Translations under genes and position numbers: made by a program
Notes under the pieces: generated by a model
What the model was told of the DNA's origin: nothing
What the model saw: only the letters and a program-made list of their open reading frames with translations
Databases searched by the model: none
Shown: positions 17,933 through 27,073 of the stretch, piece after piece
Layout: each line of letters opens with the position of its first letter
Numbering within the stretch: the first letter of the stretch is position 1
Source of the DNA: Bacteroides intestinalis
GTDB taxonomy: Bacteria; Bacteroidota; Bacteroidia; Bacteroidales; Bacteroidaceae
Reading direction: 5' to 3'
Length of the DNA: 64,000 nt
Assembly (NCBI RefSeq): GCF_003464595.1
Contig: NZ_QRZF01000005.1
Location: 1 to 64,000, forward strand

Positions 17933-20900
17933 TTAAAAACCTATTCTCAATCCCAATACGAAACTACGTGTAAGAGCAGTGTTATTGGTTTGTCCACCAA
18001 TATATTTATACTCACCATTTGAACGTCCACTGGCCTTCCATCCAGTCATATCATCTGGATTTATACCTTCTTTTACCAGATCTCCTCCGAATATAAATGG
18101 GTTTAATACCTGAGCATAAATGGAAGCACTCCCTATTCCTGCCTTTTTCAAGATATTTTCGGGAACCTGATAGGATAAAGCAATGTTACGAACAACAACC
18201 ATATTGCCCTTTGTATAATTCATATAGGATGAATAATCTGTGAATGCAGTTCCTCCGCTTCGTGGCTGAGGATATCTTCCCTTCGGATTATCTTCACTCC
18301 AAACATCTGTTTCTCTACGAGCTCCATAAGTTTGCATCAGACCATAATATAAGCCTCCAAAACGACCATAGATAAAAGAGTTCAACTCCCAGTTTTTATA
18401 TGTAAAGGTTGTGGTAAAACCACCCTCCCATTTGGGACGAAAGGCCCCCAAGAAATGATTATCATCATTATCTATTTTACCAAACCCATTATCCATATAA
18501 GTGATTTCTTGCTCTTGCCCATTTATAGTGATGGTTTTAGTTATAGAACCTTCTGTTCCTTTAGCTACTTCAATTAAAGGCTGATCAACAAGTTTAGCTT
18601 GTCCGGGCAACATCGTAATTCCATTCGCTTTATAGATAGCAAGTAATCTAGCATCTTCAGGAGTATTCTGCCACAAACGATCATATTTCTTTGTCCAGAC
18701 TTCATCGCTTGGCTTACCGATAAACCATCCATTTGTGCGATCATCTGATTTTCCATCAGATAGTTCTACAATCTTTTCACGGTTTATCGAATAAGTAAAG
18801 TCCGTTTTCCAAGTAAAGTCTTTGGTACTTATGTTTATGGTAGAGAGTGTAAGTTCGAATCCCTTATTTTGGGTTTTTCCAATATTTGCAAGAATGGAAG
18901 TATAACCTGTCATCATTGGTATCGAACGGTTTAACAGTAAATCCGATGTTTTAGAAATATAGTATTCAAGACTACCAGTTATCCGATTATTCAGAAAACC
19001 AAAATCAAGACCAAAGTTAGCAGATGCTGTCTTTTCCCAACCTAACTGACTATTAGGAAGGATTACAGCTTTGGCTCCTACTGTATTTGTACTTATTGCC
19101 CCCTGTCCAAAAGGAATATTTGCATATGAGGAATCCATTGTCCCTCCTGTTTGGTATGGTTTGATAGAAGCATTTCCAGTTACTCCATAACCAATACGGA
19201 GCTTTAATTCATTCATCCAAACCACCCCTTTTAAAAAGTCTTCCTGACTTATTTTCCACGCCAACGCTGCAGAAGGAAAGAAATCCCATTTATTTCCTGT
19301 AGCCAAAACAGAAGCACCATCCCATCGGCCAGTAGCAGTCAGCAGATATTTATCCTTTAGGTTATAATTGAATCGTCCCATATACGAAGCGCGTTTCTGC
19401 TCTGTAAATCCTGAACCAAATGATCCTTGTGATATATCGGATTGTCCCATATTATACCAAAGTGAAGTTGGGAATTTAACTTCATACGCCCGTGCATTCA
19501 AAGACTCATTGCGATAGTATTCAGCCGACTGTAACAAAGTAAAGCCTAATGTATGAATCTTCTTAAATGTCTTGTTGACAAAAATAAGGTTTTCCAGCGT
19601 CCATGATAATTGTTGAGTATGTTTATTATATGCCACATTCGGATAAGATGCAGGAGCCCCAATAGGATTAGTAAACTCATTACTGTAATAACTACCATTA
19701 CGTATATTACGATATTGAAAACCAAAATTCGTTCTCCACTTTAGCCAAGGTTGAATATCGGCTTCCACAAAGGAGTTTATCATCGCTGCATAATTACGGG
19801 TTTCATTTGTAGCTTCTTCAATATTGCGCAACACATTGTGGTGTGATGGTCCATTATCAACATACAAAATATTTCCTTCAGCATCGTACGCAGGTGCAAA
19901 TGGCTCCAACCCAATCGCTACCCCATAAGAATCTTTCGATCCACTATTTCCTGAGTTGTCAATAATACCATAATTTTGTATAGAATGAGATCCATTAAAG
20001 CCAATCCCAGCTTTAAGCCAGTCTGTGGCATTCATTTCACCATTAATATTTATAGAATAGCGTTTATAATCTTGATCTTTCACTGCTGCCTGTTGATCTA
20101 GATAGGCCATAGACATATACAATCTAGATTTCTCCGTACCTGCTGAAAGTGAAATTTGATGATTCTGTGTAACAGCTGTACGTGTCACATAATCCTTCCA
20201 AGGTGTAGTAGGTATCTTTGATGAATCGTAAACAGGTACTTTACTTGCATACCCTAACACATTTATTTCATATTCAGTAGCATCTCTAAGTATAGGAGTA
20301 CCATCAGCATTGAACTGAAACGCTGCATCAAAAGCAGATTTCATATAAGGATAATTAGATATCTGAAAATATTTGTCTCCGTCAACATCTGGATCTGGTG
20401 CATTACCATACTTCCCATTCGTATAATCACCTGCATTAATTGACGCCTGTCTTTTCCAATCAATCAACTCGCCTGCATTCATCCAATCTGTCATCGAATG
20501 AAGCTTGGAGAAAGTTACAGCACCATCATAATTGATACTTATCTTTCCCACTTTTCCTTTTTTCGTTGTGACCAAAATAACACCATTTGCCGCACGTGAA
20601 CCATAGATAGCAGTGGCAGAAGCGTCTTTTAGGATTTCTAATGATTCAATATCATTCGGATTCACATCAGCAATAGACCCCGCTGACATCGGAATTCCAT
20701 CAATAACATACAAAGGATCATTTTCTGCAGTTAATGAACGACTGCCACGAATAAGGATTTCTCCCAATTCTCCAGGACGATTATTCAATGAGATCTGAAC
20801 CCCAGCAGCTTTTCCCTGCATAGCTTGTAACGCATTCTGAACAGGTCGCTCTTTGATTGTTTTTTCTGTTACACGTGTTAATGCTCCAGTAACATCGCTC

Positions 20901-21307
20901 TTTTTAACTGTACCATATCCAATAACAACCACTTCATCAAGTGTCTGTGAATCTTCTTGTAGAATAATTCGCATAGTTTTTTCTGGTTCAGCTTTGATTT
21001 CAAGAGACACATAACCGATATAACTGATTTGTATGGTAGCCCCTTTGGTGATATTATTCAGAGTAAAATGCCCATCAAGATCAGTAATTACTCCATTGGA
21101 TGTACCTTTCATTATTACTGATGCGCCAATGATGGGTTCACCTAAAGCATCAGTCACTACACCCGTTACTGTTACATTCTGTTGAACTACTTGTATAGAC
21201 ATACCAGTAGCACTCAAGGGTTGTGGTGAGCCTATCAGTAAACCTGAGCAGAGTAAGATAAACAGGGGATTCCTGCTTCGGCTCTTTTTCAAAGAATTAG
21301 ATGTCAT
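17933..21307 (-). CDS. SusC/RagA-like TonB-dependent transporter (PUL1)
   Basis: A 1124-residue outer-membrane beta-barrel importer for oligosaccharides, energised by TonB-ExbBD. After a signal peptide come a carboxypeptidase-D-like regulatory fold (VTGVVTDALGEPIIGASVIMKG, about 47-120), the SusC signature LDEVVVIGYGTVKKSDVTGA (about 127), the plug (PNDIESLEILKDASATAIYGSRAANGVILVTTKKG) and the barrel ending in an aromatic residue (LGLRIGF). Its upstream region holds a -7 box and two operator copies, so it starts its own transcript rather than being only a read-through from the enzyme genes. It imports products made at the surface, possibly by the PL11 lyase lipoprotein. Confidence 0.96.
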   Translation of the reverse strand: MTSNSLKKSRSRNPLFILLCSGLLIGSPQPLSATGMSIQVVQQNVTVTGVVTDALGEPIIGASVIMKGTSNGVITDLDGHFTLNNITKGATIQISYIGYVSLEIKAEPEKTMRIILQEDSQTLDEVVVIGYGTVKKSDVTGALTRVTEKTIKERPVQNALQAMQGKAAGVQISLNNRPGELGEILIRGSRSLTAENDPLYVIDGIPMSAGSIADVNPNDIESLEILKDASATAIYGSRAANGVILVTTKKGKVGKISINYDGAVTFSKLHSMTDWMNAGELIDWKRQASINAGDYTNGKYGNAPDPDVDGDKYFQISNYPYMKSAFDAAFQFNADGTPILRDATEYEINVLGYASKVPVYDSSKIPTTPWKDYVTRTAVTQNHQISLSAGTEKSRLYMSMAYLDQQAAVKDQDYKRYSININGEMNATDWLKAGIGFNGSHSIQNYGIIDNSGNSGSKDSYGVAIGLEPFAPAYDAEGNILYVDNGPSHHNVLRNIEEATNETRNYAAMINSFVEADIQPWLKWRTNFGFQYRNIRNGSYYSNEFTNPIGAPASYPNVAYNKHTQQLSWTLENLIFVNKTFKKIHTLGFTLLQSAEYYRNESLNARAYEVKFPTSLWYNMGQSDISQGSFGSGFTEQKRASYMGRFNYNLKDKYLLTATGRWDGASVLATGNKWDFFPSAALAWKISQEDFLKGVVWMNELKLRIGYGVTGNASIKPYQTGGTMDSSYANIPFGQGAISTNTVGAKAVILPNSQLGWEKTASANFGLDFGFLNNRITGSLEYYISKTSDLLLNRSIPMMTGYTSILANIGKTQNKGFELTLSTINISTKDFTWKTDFTYSINREKIVELSDGKSDDRTNGWFIGKPSDEVWTKKYDRLWQNTPEDARLLAIYKANGITMLPGQAKLVDQPLIEVAKGTEGSITKTITINGQEQEITYMDNGFGKIDNDDNHFLGAFRPKWEGGFTTTFTYKNWELNSFIYGRFGGLYYGLMQTYGARRETDVWSEDNPKGRYPQPRSGGTAFTDYSSYMNYTKGNMVVVRNIALSYQVPENILKKAGIGSASIYAQVLNPFIFGGDLVKEGINPDDMTGWKASGRSNGEYKYIGGQTNNTALTRSFVLGLRIGF

Positions 21308-21381
21308 AAGAATTAAATTAAAATTAATAGATTAATAATTAAAAGTCCATACTTTATTATGTATATTCATATTTAATGACA

Positions 21382-21389
21382 CAAAAATA
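21382..21389 (-). promoter_or_regulatory. -7 element of the SusC1 promoter
   Basis: The minus strand reads TATTTTTG, an exact TAnnTTTG. It lies exactly 31 bp from the nearest operator (21421-21448) and about 74 bp from the SusC1 ATG, implying a 5' leader of about 65 bases. Confidence 0.7.
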
Positions 21390-21420
21390 AAACCTAAAAC
21401 AAATTATTCATTGTTCCAAG

Positions 21421-21448
21421 GTTGCAGGATATAAAACAAATGTTGCAA
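21421..21448 (-). promoter_or_regulatory. HTCS2 operator A (SusC1)
   Basis: A 28-bp site that fits GTTGCA-N3-TATA-N-AAC-N4-GTTGCAA on the plus strand. The two GTTGCA half-sites are spaced 21 bp apart. The same pattern occurs at 34398-34425 and, inverted, at 21489-21516 and 34466-34493. Binding by the AraC domain of the HTCS at 36290-40195 is inferred from location and geometry. Confidence 0.8.
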
Positions 21449-21488
21449 TCTTATTTTTAGAGTTCTACATTATCAATCACCTCTCTTT

Positions 21489-21516
21489 TTGCAACGCTCG
21501 TTCTATATTCTGCAAC
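21489..21516 (+). promoter_or_regulatory. HTCS2 operator B, facing away from SusC1
   Basis: The reverse complement fits the same 28-bp pattern. It is separated from operator A by exactly 40 bp, the same gap as in the GH2/GH43 intergenic region. It points rightward, toward the 3' end of DUF2264, where no plus-strand gene starts. Confidence 0.78.
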
Positions 21517-21548
21517 CAAAGAAGTATGCCTATAAAACTCAAATTGCC

Positions 21549-21556
21549 AACCTTTG
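21549..21556 (+). promoter_or_regulatory. Possible orphan antisense -7 element
   Basis: AACCTTTG, one base off TAnnTTTG, 32 bp downstream of operator B in the rightward direction. It would start RNA near 21563 running antisense into the DUF2264 and GH88 genes. It may instead be a decayed promoter left from a lost divergent gene. Confidence 0.35.
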
Positions 21557-21577
21557 TATATGAATAATCACTGGATT

Positions 21578-22819
21578 CTAACGAGTTCCTTTCAATGCTT
21601 TATCGCGACCAACATCTATTCCCTTCCACGCCTTAAGATTAGTCCACTCTATATAAGGATCAGACCAAAAAGAGTGTTCAGATGACAATCCTAAGGGAAG
21701 AAAAACAACAGAACATAAATATAGACTTCCAGTATTTATATAACTTTCCGACATATTCATTTGACTCCCAGTAAACCCTACTTTCAACCATCCATCTTTA
21801 TCAAAATTAGTACAAAATTCTAATTGCTGTTTAATAACAGCAGTCAAAGCACAACGTACTTGTGCGGCAGGAAGCTCATCTGGCAAAATATCCATTAGTG
21901 TAGTTTGAGATAGTGCATGGAAAACTCCAAATCGGTATACTATTGATCGTCCTACCACAGGATAAGTACCTTCGGGTGATATAAATCTCTCTAATTGTAC
22001 CGCAAAACGTTGAAGTCTTTTCAGTTGAGCTTCAAAGTACACCGAACCATTCAGATTATGTTTTTTCAAGATCTTAAGCACATCTGTCAACATCGGGTGT
22101 ATAACCAGACTATTATAATAATCTAGATGAAATTCCATTCCATCACCATACCAAGCGTCTCCTTTATACCATTCTTTACAAAAACGATTAACCCCGTAAA
22201 GCAATCTAGCTTCATCATATTCACCTGCAAATTCTAATAAAGTAGCTTCAATCACAGAAGCAAATAATAGCCAATTGCTTTCATACGGCTTAATAGAACG
22301 AGTTCTTTTTAATTCAGCAATAATTCGCCTTTTTGTCTCTATATCAAAATTATCCCATAATTGTTTAGGCGCCCGCAAAAGCCCCTGAGCCAAAAATGCC
22401 GCATCTACCAATGTTTGTGGATGCCGATTATCAAACGACAGATAATCACTGGAATTAGGATTGACAGCATTTTTAATCCCTGTAACTGTGAGATTTATAT
22501 ATTTAGCTCTCAATTTCCCTTCTTCTGTACTGTCGGGTCCCAACTCTAACCAAGGAGCTACTCCACAAACTGTTCTGCCAACAGCCTCCAAATATGACAC
22601 TGTTTTTCTAAGCGAATCTGTAGACAATGACTCAAAAGGCATATTTTTTTTAAGACTACTATTACTAAGATTTGTTAAAACTGGATCTACGATCTTTATC
22701 ATTGTCTCCACCCAATAAGCTCGATCTTCCGAAACAGAAAAAGTGTATGAGCATTCAGTACTACAAGCCGTAAAAAACGATACGACTATATATACAATTA
22801 GAATATTCCTAATTTTCAT
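21578..22819 (-). CDS. DUF2264 family lipoprotein, probable glycoside hydrolase
   Basis: A 413-residue lipoprotein (FFTACS, Cys19) of the DUF2264 group, an alpha/alpha-toroid family. Seen in it are APWLELGPDS (about 94), SFDNRHPQTLVDAAFLAQGLLRAP (about 127-150), NWLLFASVIEATLL (about 184) and the conserved GDAWYGDGMEFHLDYYNSLVIHPM (about 217-240). As I recall, DUF2264 proteins have been grouped by CAZy as beta-glucuronidases (GH154), so it may remove glucuronate from side chains; this needs a database check. Its ATG overlaps the GH88 stop by 11 bp, so translation is coupled. It is probably the last gene of the enzyme operon. Confidence 0.8.
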   Translation of the reverse strand: MKIRNILIVYIVVSFFTACSTECSYTFSVSEDRAYWVETMIKIVDPVLTNLSNSSLKKNMPFESLSTDSLRKTVSYLEAVGRTVCGVAPWLELGPDSTEEGKLRAKYINLTVTGIKNAVNPNSSDYLSFDNRHPQTLVDAAFLAQGLLRAPKQLWDNFDIETKRRIIAELKRTRSIKPYESNWLLFASVIEATLLEFAGEYDEARLLYGVNRFCKEWYKGDAWYGDGMEFHLDYYNSLVIHPMLTDVLKILKKHNLNGSVYFEAQLKRLQRFAVQLERFISPEGTYPVVGRSIVYRFGVFHALSQTTLMDILPDELPAAQVRCALTAVIKQQLEFCTNFDKDGWLKVGFTGSQMNMSESYINTGSLYLCSVVFLPLGLSSEHSFWSDPYIEWTNLKAWKGIDVGRDKALKGTR

Positions 22820-24002
22820 TTTGAAGTTTTTTAAGACGCAGTAAAGCTTCTACATAATAATAATCAGCATAAGTTAAAGGTACGTCTACTTCCGAATTCT
22901 TATTATAATTACCAGTACTATGCCTCAGTATAAAACCTCCATTAGTCCCTGGTTTTGCAAGATATGTAGAAGATGTCAACGAACGTATTTGCTCTTTCGC
23001 ATATTCAAGATATTTCGGAGCCTCTATACTATTATCTAACTGACTTAATTCTATCAGTGCGGATGCTATTATAGCAGCAGCGGATGCATCTCGAACTGTA
23101 TTAGGAATATCTGGTGCATTAAAATCCCAATAAGGGACTTTGTCTACAGGCATATTAGGATGGTTCATAATGAACGAAGCCACACCTCGTGCCTGTTCAA
23201 GATATTCAGATCTATTTGTCTCACGGTACATCATAGTATATCCATACAATCCCCAAGCTTGTCCCCTTGCCCAAGCCGAACTATCGGCATACCCTTGATG
23301 GGTATTCTTTGCATGAGGGATTCCAGTAATTGTATCATATGATACAACATGGTAACTACTATAATCGCTACGAAAATGGTTCTTTAATGTTGTTCTTGCA
23401 TGGTTATCAGATATATTACGATAACTCTCATTTTGACTCTCCTTTGCCATGAACAATAAAAATTCAAGATTCATCATATTGTCAATAATAACAGGAAATT
23501 GCCATTCACTACTTGACTCCCATGATTTGATAGCCAAAACAGTTTTATCATAACGAGTAACAAGCGATTGTGCACCTGTTTTCATCACATCAAGATAATG
23601 AGAATTACCCGTAAGTCTATAACCGTTACCAAAACTACAATAAAGCATAAATCCGAGATCATGATTATTCGTTATTTTCTTTGCCTCTTCCACACGTTCT
23701 GTATACATCTCGGCATATTTCCTTATTTCATCCATGGGATTATTCTCATACAGATACCACAGTACACCGGGGAAAAAACCAGAAATCCAAGCTCTGTAAG
23801 AAGAAGTCTTTATTTCATTATCTTCATATGTGCGAGGCAGCTGTCCTTCTCTACGGGAAACTTCTTTAGCAAGAAACAAGGTTTGTTCAGTGGCCACTGT
23901 AAGTCCATATTCTATAACCTCAGAAAGAGGCTCCTGTTTAACATTACCACATGATATTAAAAGTATAGCCATACTTATAATACATAAAATTGGAATTTTC
24001 AT
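22809..24002 (-). CDS. GH88 unsaturated glucuronyl hydrolase lipoprotein
   Basis: Removes the 4,5-unsaturated uronic acid left at the non-reducing end by polysaccharide lyases. The start at 24002 is chosen because it gives a lipoprotein signal (LLISCG, Cys18); an upstream ATG at 24092 would add an implausible 30-residue leader. GH88 motifs are visible: NHDLGFMLYCSFGNGY with Asp near 115, PVIIDNMMNLEFLLF with Asp near 174 (the two catalytic aspartates of the family), AWARGQAWGLYGYTMMYRET and the PYWDFNAPDIPNTVRDASAAAI block. It fits directly with the PL11-type lyase in the same operon. GH105, a related family, is less likely given the motifs. Confidence 0.9.
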   Translation of the reverse strand: MKIPILCIISMAILLISCGNVKQEPLSEVIEYGLTVATEQTLFLAKEVSRREGQLPRTYEDNEIKTSSYRAWISGFFPGVLWYLYENNPMDEIRKYAEMYTERVEEAKKITNNHDLGFMLYCSFGNGYRLTGNSHYLDVMKTGAQSLVTRYDKTVLAIKSWESSSEWQFPVIIDNMMNLEFLLFMAKESQNESYRNISDNHARTTLKNHFRSDYSSYHVVSYDTITGIPHAKNTHQGYADSSAWARGQAWGLYGYTMMYRETNRSEYLEQARGVASFIMNHPNMPVDKVPYWDFNAPDIPNTVRDASAAAIIASALIELSQLDNSIEAPKYLEYAKEQIRSLTSSTYLAKPGTNGGFILRHSTGNYNKNSEVDVPLTYADYYYVEALLRLKKLQNEN

Positions 24003-24132
24003 TTTCAAATGTTTCAATTTGTAATTCAGAATCCAAATAAAATAATTGATATTTTTTTTCTCAGTCATAATCTTTAATAATATTACTCTCATTTAACTAT
24101 AAATCTCATGTAAACTATTGCTTTTGTCCTCA

Positions 24133-26010
24133 TTAAAGTGTAGGTTCTACTGGAAGTATTCTTCCATCTTTATCAAATTCCATTTTATCAATACAAATCT
24201 CACGATAATACCCTGCCATACGCCCCATTTTTACACCTTCAGGACGGGTAAATCTATGGTAAACGATATACCATTCATCTTTCCCTTGAATTTGAAGTAC
24301 TGAATTATGTCCTGTAGCGTAGATCCCCTTATCAGGTCTTTTATGAAGTATAATGTTATGTTTGGGTGTATTTATTGGACCAATAGGCGATGTTGAAGTT
24401 CCATAACGAACCTGATAATCCTCACTACGAGTATCGTTTTCTGACCATAAAAAGTAATATAATCCATTGCGATAAAAAACATATAATCCTTCGCGAAAAT
24501 AGGGTGGAGTAATTACTCTCAAGGTTTCTTTCTTATAAGAAACCATATCCTCGTTTAACTCAACTACAGCACAATATCCATTACCCCAATACAAATATTT
24601 TTTTCCAGAGATAGGATCATGAAATACATCAGGGTCTATTTCTGCCCCACGATTAATGCCTTCAGGTTTCCAATCGATAAGAGGTTTACCTAAATCAGTA
24701 AATGGACCTGTCGGTTCTTTAGCAGTTGCTACACCTATTTTTCCATCTCCTGTATAATAATAATAATAATTATATTCTTCCTTTTCTCCTTTCTTTTCAA
24801 TAATACACGGTGCCCAAGCTTTTTTTTGAGCCCATAACACATCCTTTTTCAAATCAAGTATTACCCCCTCATCTTTCCAATCTTTCAGATTCTCAGATGA
24901 GAATACTTTAAAATAGTCTCCATCCCAATTTTTATGTCCATCACTGGTAGGATAAATGTAATACTTATTTGTTTTATGAGCATAAAGAATCTCAGGATCA
25001 GCATAATACCCATTTATAACAGGATTATTTCCATTGACAGGAGCCACTCCTTCTGTTGTCATAATAACACGTTTCATTGTACCATCCAGATTATAATGTA
25101 AACTATCTACACACACTGACCGTGTGTGAGGTGAACCGCCTCGCTGATGACTTCCATTGTGATAAAAAAAATACCACTGACCTTTAAATTCGACGATAGA
25201 TTGATGATTGGTGCTGGAGTTTCCTGCAATTTCATTCAAGATGCCTTTGTATTCCCAAGGGCCTTCTATGTTGTCGGCCATGGCATAAGCTATTTTTTCT
25301 GGTAATCCGGATGCGTATGACAAATAATATTTATTATTATATTTATGAACCCATGACGCCTCCTCAAATTCAAAACCATCAAACAACACTTGTTTTATTT
25401 CTCCATCTATTTCTATCATATTATCTTTCAACTTTGCATAATAGCACTGTCCATTGCCCCAGAACAGCCATGCAACACCATTATCATCTACAAATACGGA
25501 AGGATCTATACATGCCCAACGATGTTTTGATGCAAAACAATCATCTTTTGTCAGTAATGGTTTCCCAATTGCATCTTTATATGGACCTTCAGGGCGGTCA
25601 CTTACAGCTACTCCAATTCCTGAACCATCAGTACTAATATACCAATAATATTTACCATTTCTATTTATTACCTGTGCAGCATAGGCTCTACCTGTTTCAT
25701 CCCATGTAAAATCAGATACTTTCAGTGGAATAGGATACTCAGTCCAATTTTTCAGATCGGTGGTTGAGAATACACGCCAATCTTTCAAAATCATCTTTTT
25801 ATTTTTTTCTCCCACATCATGTCCAGTAAACAACCACAAAGTATCTCCAACCACCAAAGCTGCCGGATCAGGTGTAAATCGATGGGACACAATTGGGTTC
25901 CCATTTGATTGAAACATAAAAATACTATCAGATTGAGCTAATATTGAATTGTCCACACTTATCACAATAACTAAAAATATATAAGAAAATAATTTCATTT
26001 TTGCTTTCAT
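24133..26010 (-). CDS. Tandem two-domain GH43 enzyme
   Basis: A 625-residue secreted protein (signal about 1-25, LAQ cleavage) with two GH43 five-bladed propellers in one chain. Domain 1 (about 35-320) has TPDPAALV (Asp48), CIDPSVFVDD (Asp169) and FEEASWVHKY (Glu217). Domain 2 (about 325-625) has YADPEILY (Asp338), EIDPDVFHDP (Asp459) and YFREGLYVFYRNG (Glu508). Both therefore keep the full base, pKa-modulator and acid triad, so two active sites are likely. GH43 enzymes release arabinose, xylose or galactose from side chains; the two blades may act on different linkages. It lies 24 bp downstream of the next GH43 gene in the operon. Confidence 0.9.
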   Translation of the reverse strand: MKAKMKLFSYIFLVIVISVDNSILAQSDSIFMFQSNGNPIVSHRFTPDPAALVVGDTLWLFTGHDVGEKNKKMILKDWRVFSTTDLKNWTEYPIPLKVSDFTWDETGRAYAAQVINRNGKYYWYISTDGSGIGVAVSDRPEGPYKDAIGKPLLTKDDCFASKHRWACIDPSVFVDDNGVAWLFWGNGQCYYAKLKDNMIEIDGEIKQVLFDGFEFEEASWVHKYNNKYYLSYASGLPEKIAYAMADNIEGPWEYKGILNEIAGNSSTNHQSIVEFKGQWYFFYHNGSHQRGGSPHTRSVCVDSLHYNLDGTMKRVIMTTEGVAPVNGNNPVINGYYADPEILYAHKTNKYYIYPTSDGHKNWDGDYFKVFSSENLKDWKDEGVILDLKKDVLWAQKKAWAPCIIEKKGEKEEYNYYYYYTGDGKIGVATAKEPTGPFTDLGKPLIDWKPEGINRGAEIDPDVFHDPISGKKYLYWGNGYCAVVELNEDMVSYKKETLRVITPPYFREGLYVFYRNGLYYFLWSENDTRSEDYQVRYGTSTSPIGPINTPKHNIILHKRPDKGIYATGHNSVLQIQGKDEWYIVYHRFTRPEGVKMGRMAGYYREICIDKMEFDKDGRILPVEPTL

Positions 26011-26034
26011 TGTCTTAACTACTTTTTTGATTAA

Positions 26035-27060
26035 TTAGAAGCCCCCCCATTTTTTTTTCAAACGATTAAGTTCTTTCTCAGTAATGCTGATAACACTTCC
26101 ATGACGCGGATTAAAATCTTTTGTAAAAGATTCCTGTTTTGAAGTAAAATTATACAAATTAATAGAGCGTTGAAATTCATAACGTCCACTTGAATATAAG
26201 TCATACATAAGAATGTATTCATTAGAATTATTCAATTTGAATACACTAGAACCTTCTACATTTGTTCGGGAATCATGATATACATCCAAGTAATCAAAAT
26301 ATTCTGTCCATGGACCTTGTAAAGTTTTAGCCGTAGCTTGTTTTATCCCACTTTTAAACTGTTTCCCGTTTTCATCTTTTGAATTTCCTTTAAAAAAAAG
26401 GTGATAAGTATCATCTTTATAAACTATATCAGCATCTATTCCACCATCTTTCGGACTAAACATCAATACTGGTTCATTTTCAAACCCTGTAAAATCATTG
26501 TTTGCATAAGCACAATAGAAATCAAGTTTATCATTTTCATAATATTTAATCGTAAAATAAATCAGATATTTACCAACTACTGGATCATAAATAGTTTGTG
26601 GTGCCCACATCCATTTTGCATTGGAGAATTTTTCTGGATAAGCTTTAGACAAATCAATCGTAGACGATTCCCAATTGATCAAATCATCTGATTTTAACAT
26701 CACAATTCCAGGATTTGCTCCCCAACCATTTTTTGCCGTTGACATATCCGTCATTACCATATAGAACATCCTCCCTTTTTCACCTCGTAAAATATGCGGA
26801 TCTCTAATACCACCTGATTGCGATATATCATCCGAATTTAATATTGGTTCATTGTTATTCAAGGCTTTCCAGTTTACTGCATCATAACTTATGGCGAACC
26901 GAATTTGCTCCTGTTCCTTTCGCTCCCCTACAACACCTTCAAAATAAGCGAACAAATATCCTATATATCCATTCTTATCTTTATTTCCTTTTGCTGATAG
27001 TGATAATGAAATGGTAGTAAAAATAAATACTACAATAACTATTTGTTTGGGTTTATACAT
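26035..27060 (-). CDS. GH43 family glycosidase
   Basis: A 341-residue secreted single-domain GH43 (signal to about residue 23). It begins GYLFAYFEG with EQIRFAISYDAVNWKALN, typical of a Bacteroides arabinosidase-like subgroup. Catalytic residues appear as GIRDPHILRG (Asp87), GGIDADIVY (Asp209 or 211) and NVEGSSVFKL (Glu269). The C-terminal tail, PRHGSVISITEKELNRLKKKWG, is shared in form with the GH43 at 27810-29180, so the two are close paralogs. It lies 13 bp after the GH27 remnant. Probable exo-acting alpha-L-arabinofuranosidase or related; substrate unproven. Confidence 0.88.
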   Translation of the reverse strand: MYKPKQIVIVVFIFTTISLSLSAKGNKDKNGYIGYLFAYFEGVVGERKEQEQIRFAISYDAVNWKALNNNEPILNSDDISQSGGIRDPHILRGEKGRMFYMVMTDMSTAKNGWGANPGIVMLKSDDLINWESSTIDLSKAYPEKFSNAKWMWAPQTIYDPVVGKYLIYFTIKYYENDKLDFYCAYANNDFTGFENEPVLMFSPKDGGIDADIVYKDDTYHLFFKGNSKDENGKQFKSGIKQATAKTLQGPWTEYFDYLDVYHDSRTNVEGSSVFKLNNSNEYILMYDLYSSGRYEFQRSINLYNFTSKQESFTKDFNPRHGSVISITEKELNRLKKKWGGF

Positions 27061-27073
27061 ATATATTTATAGT

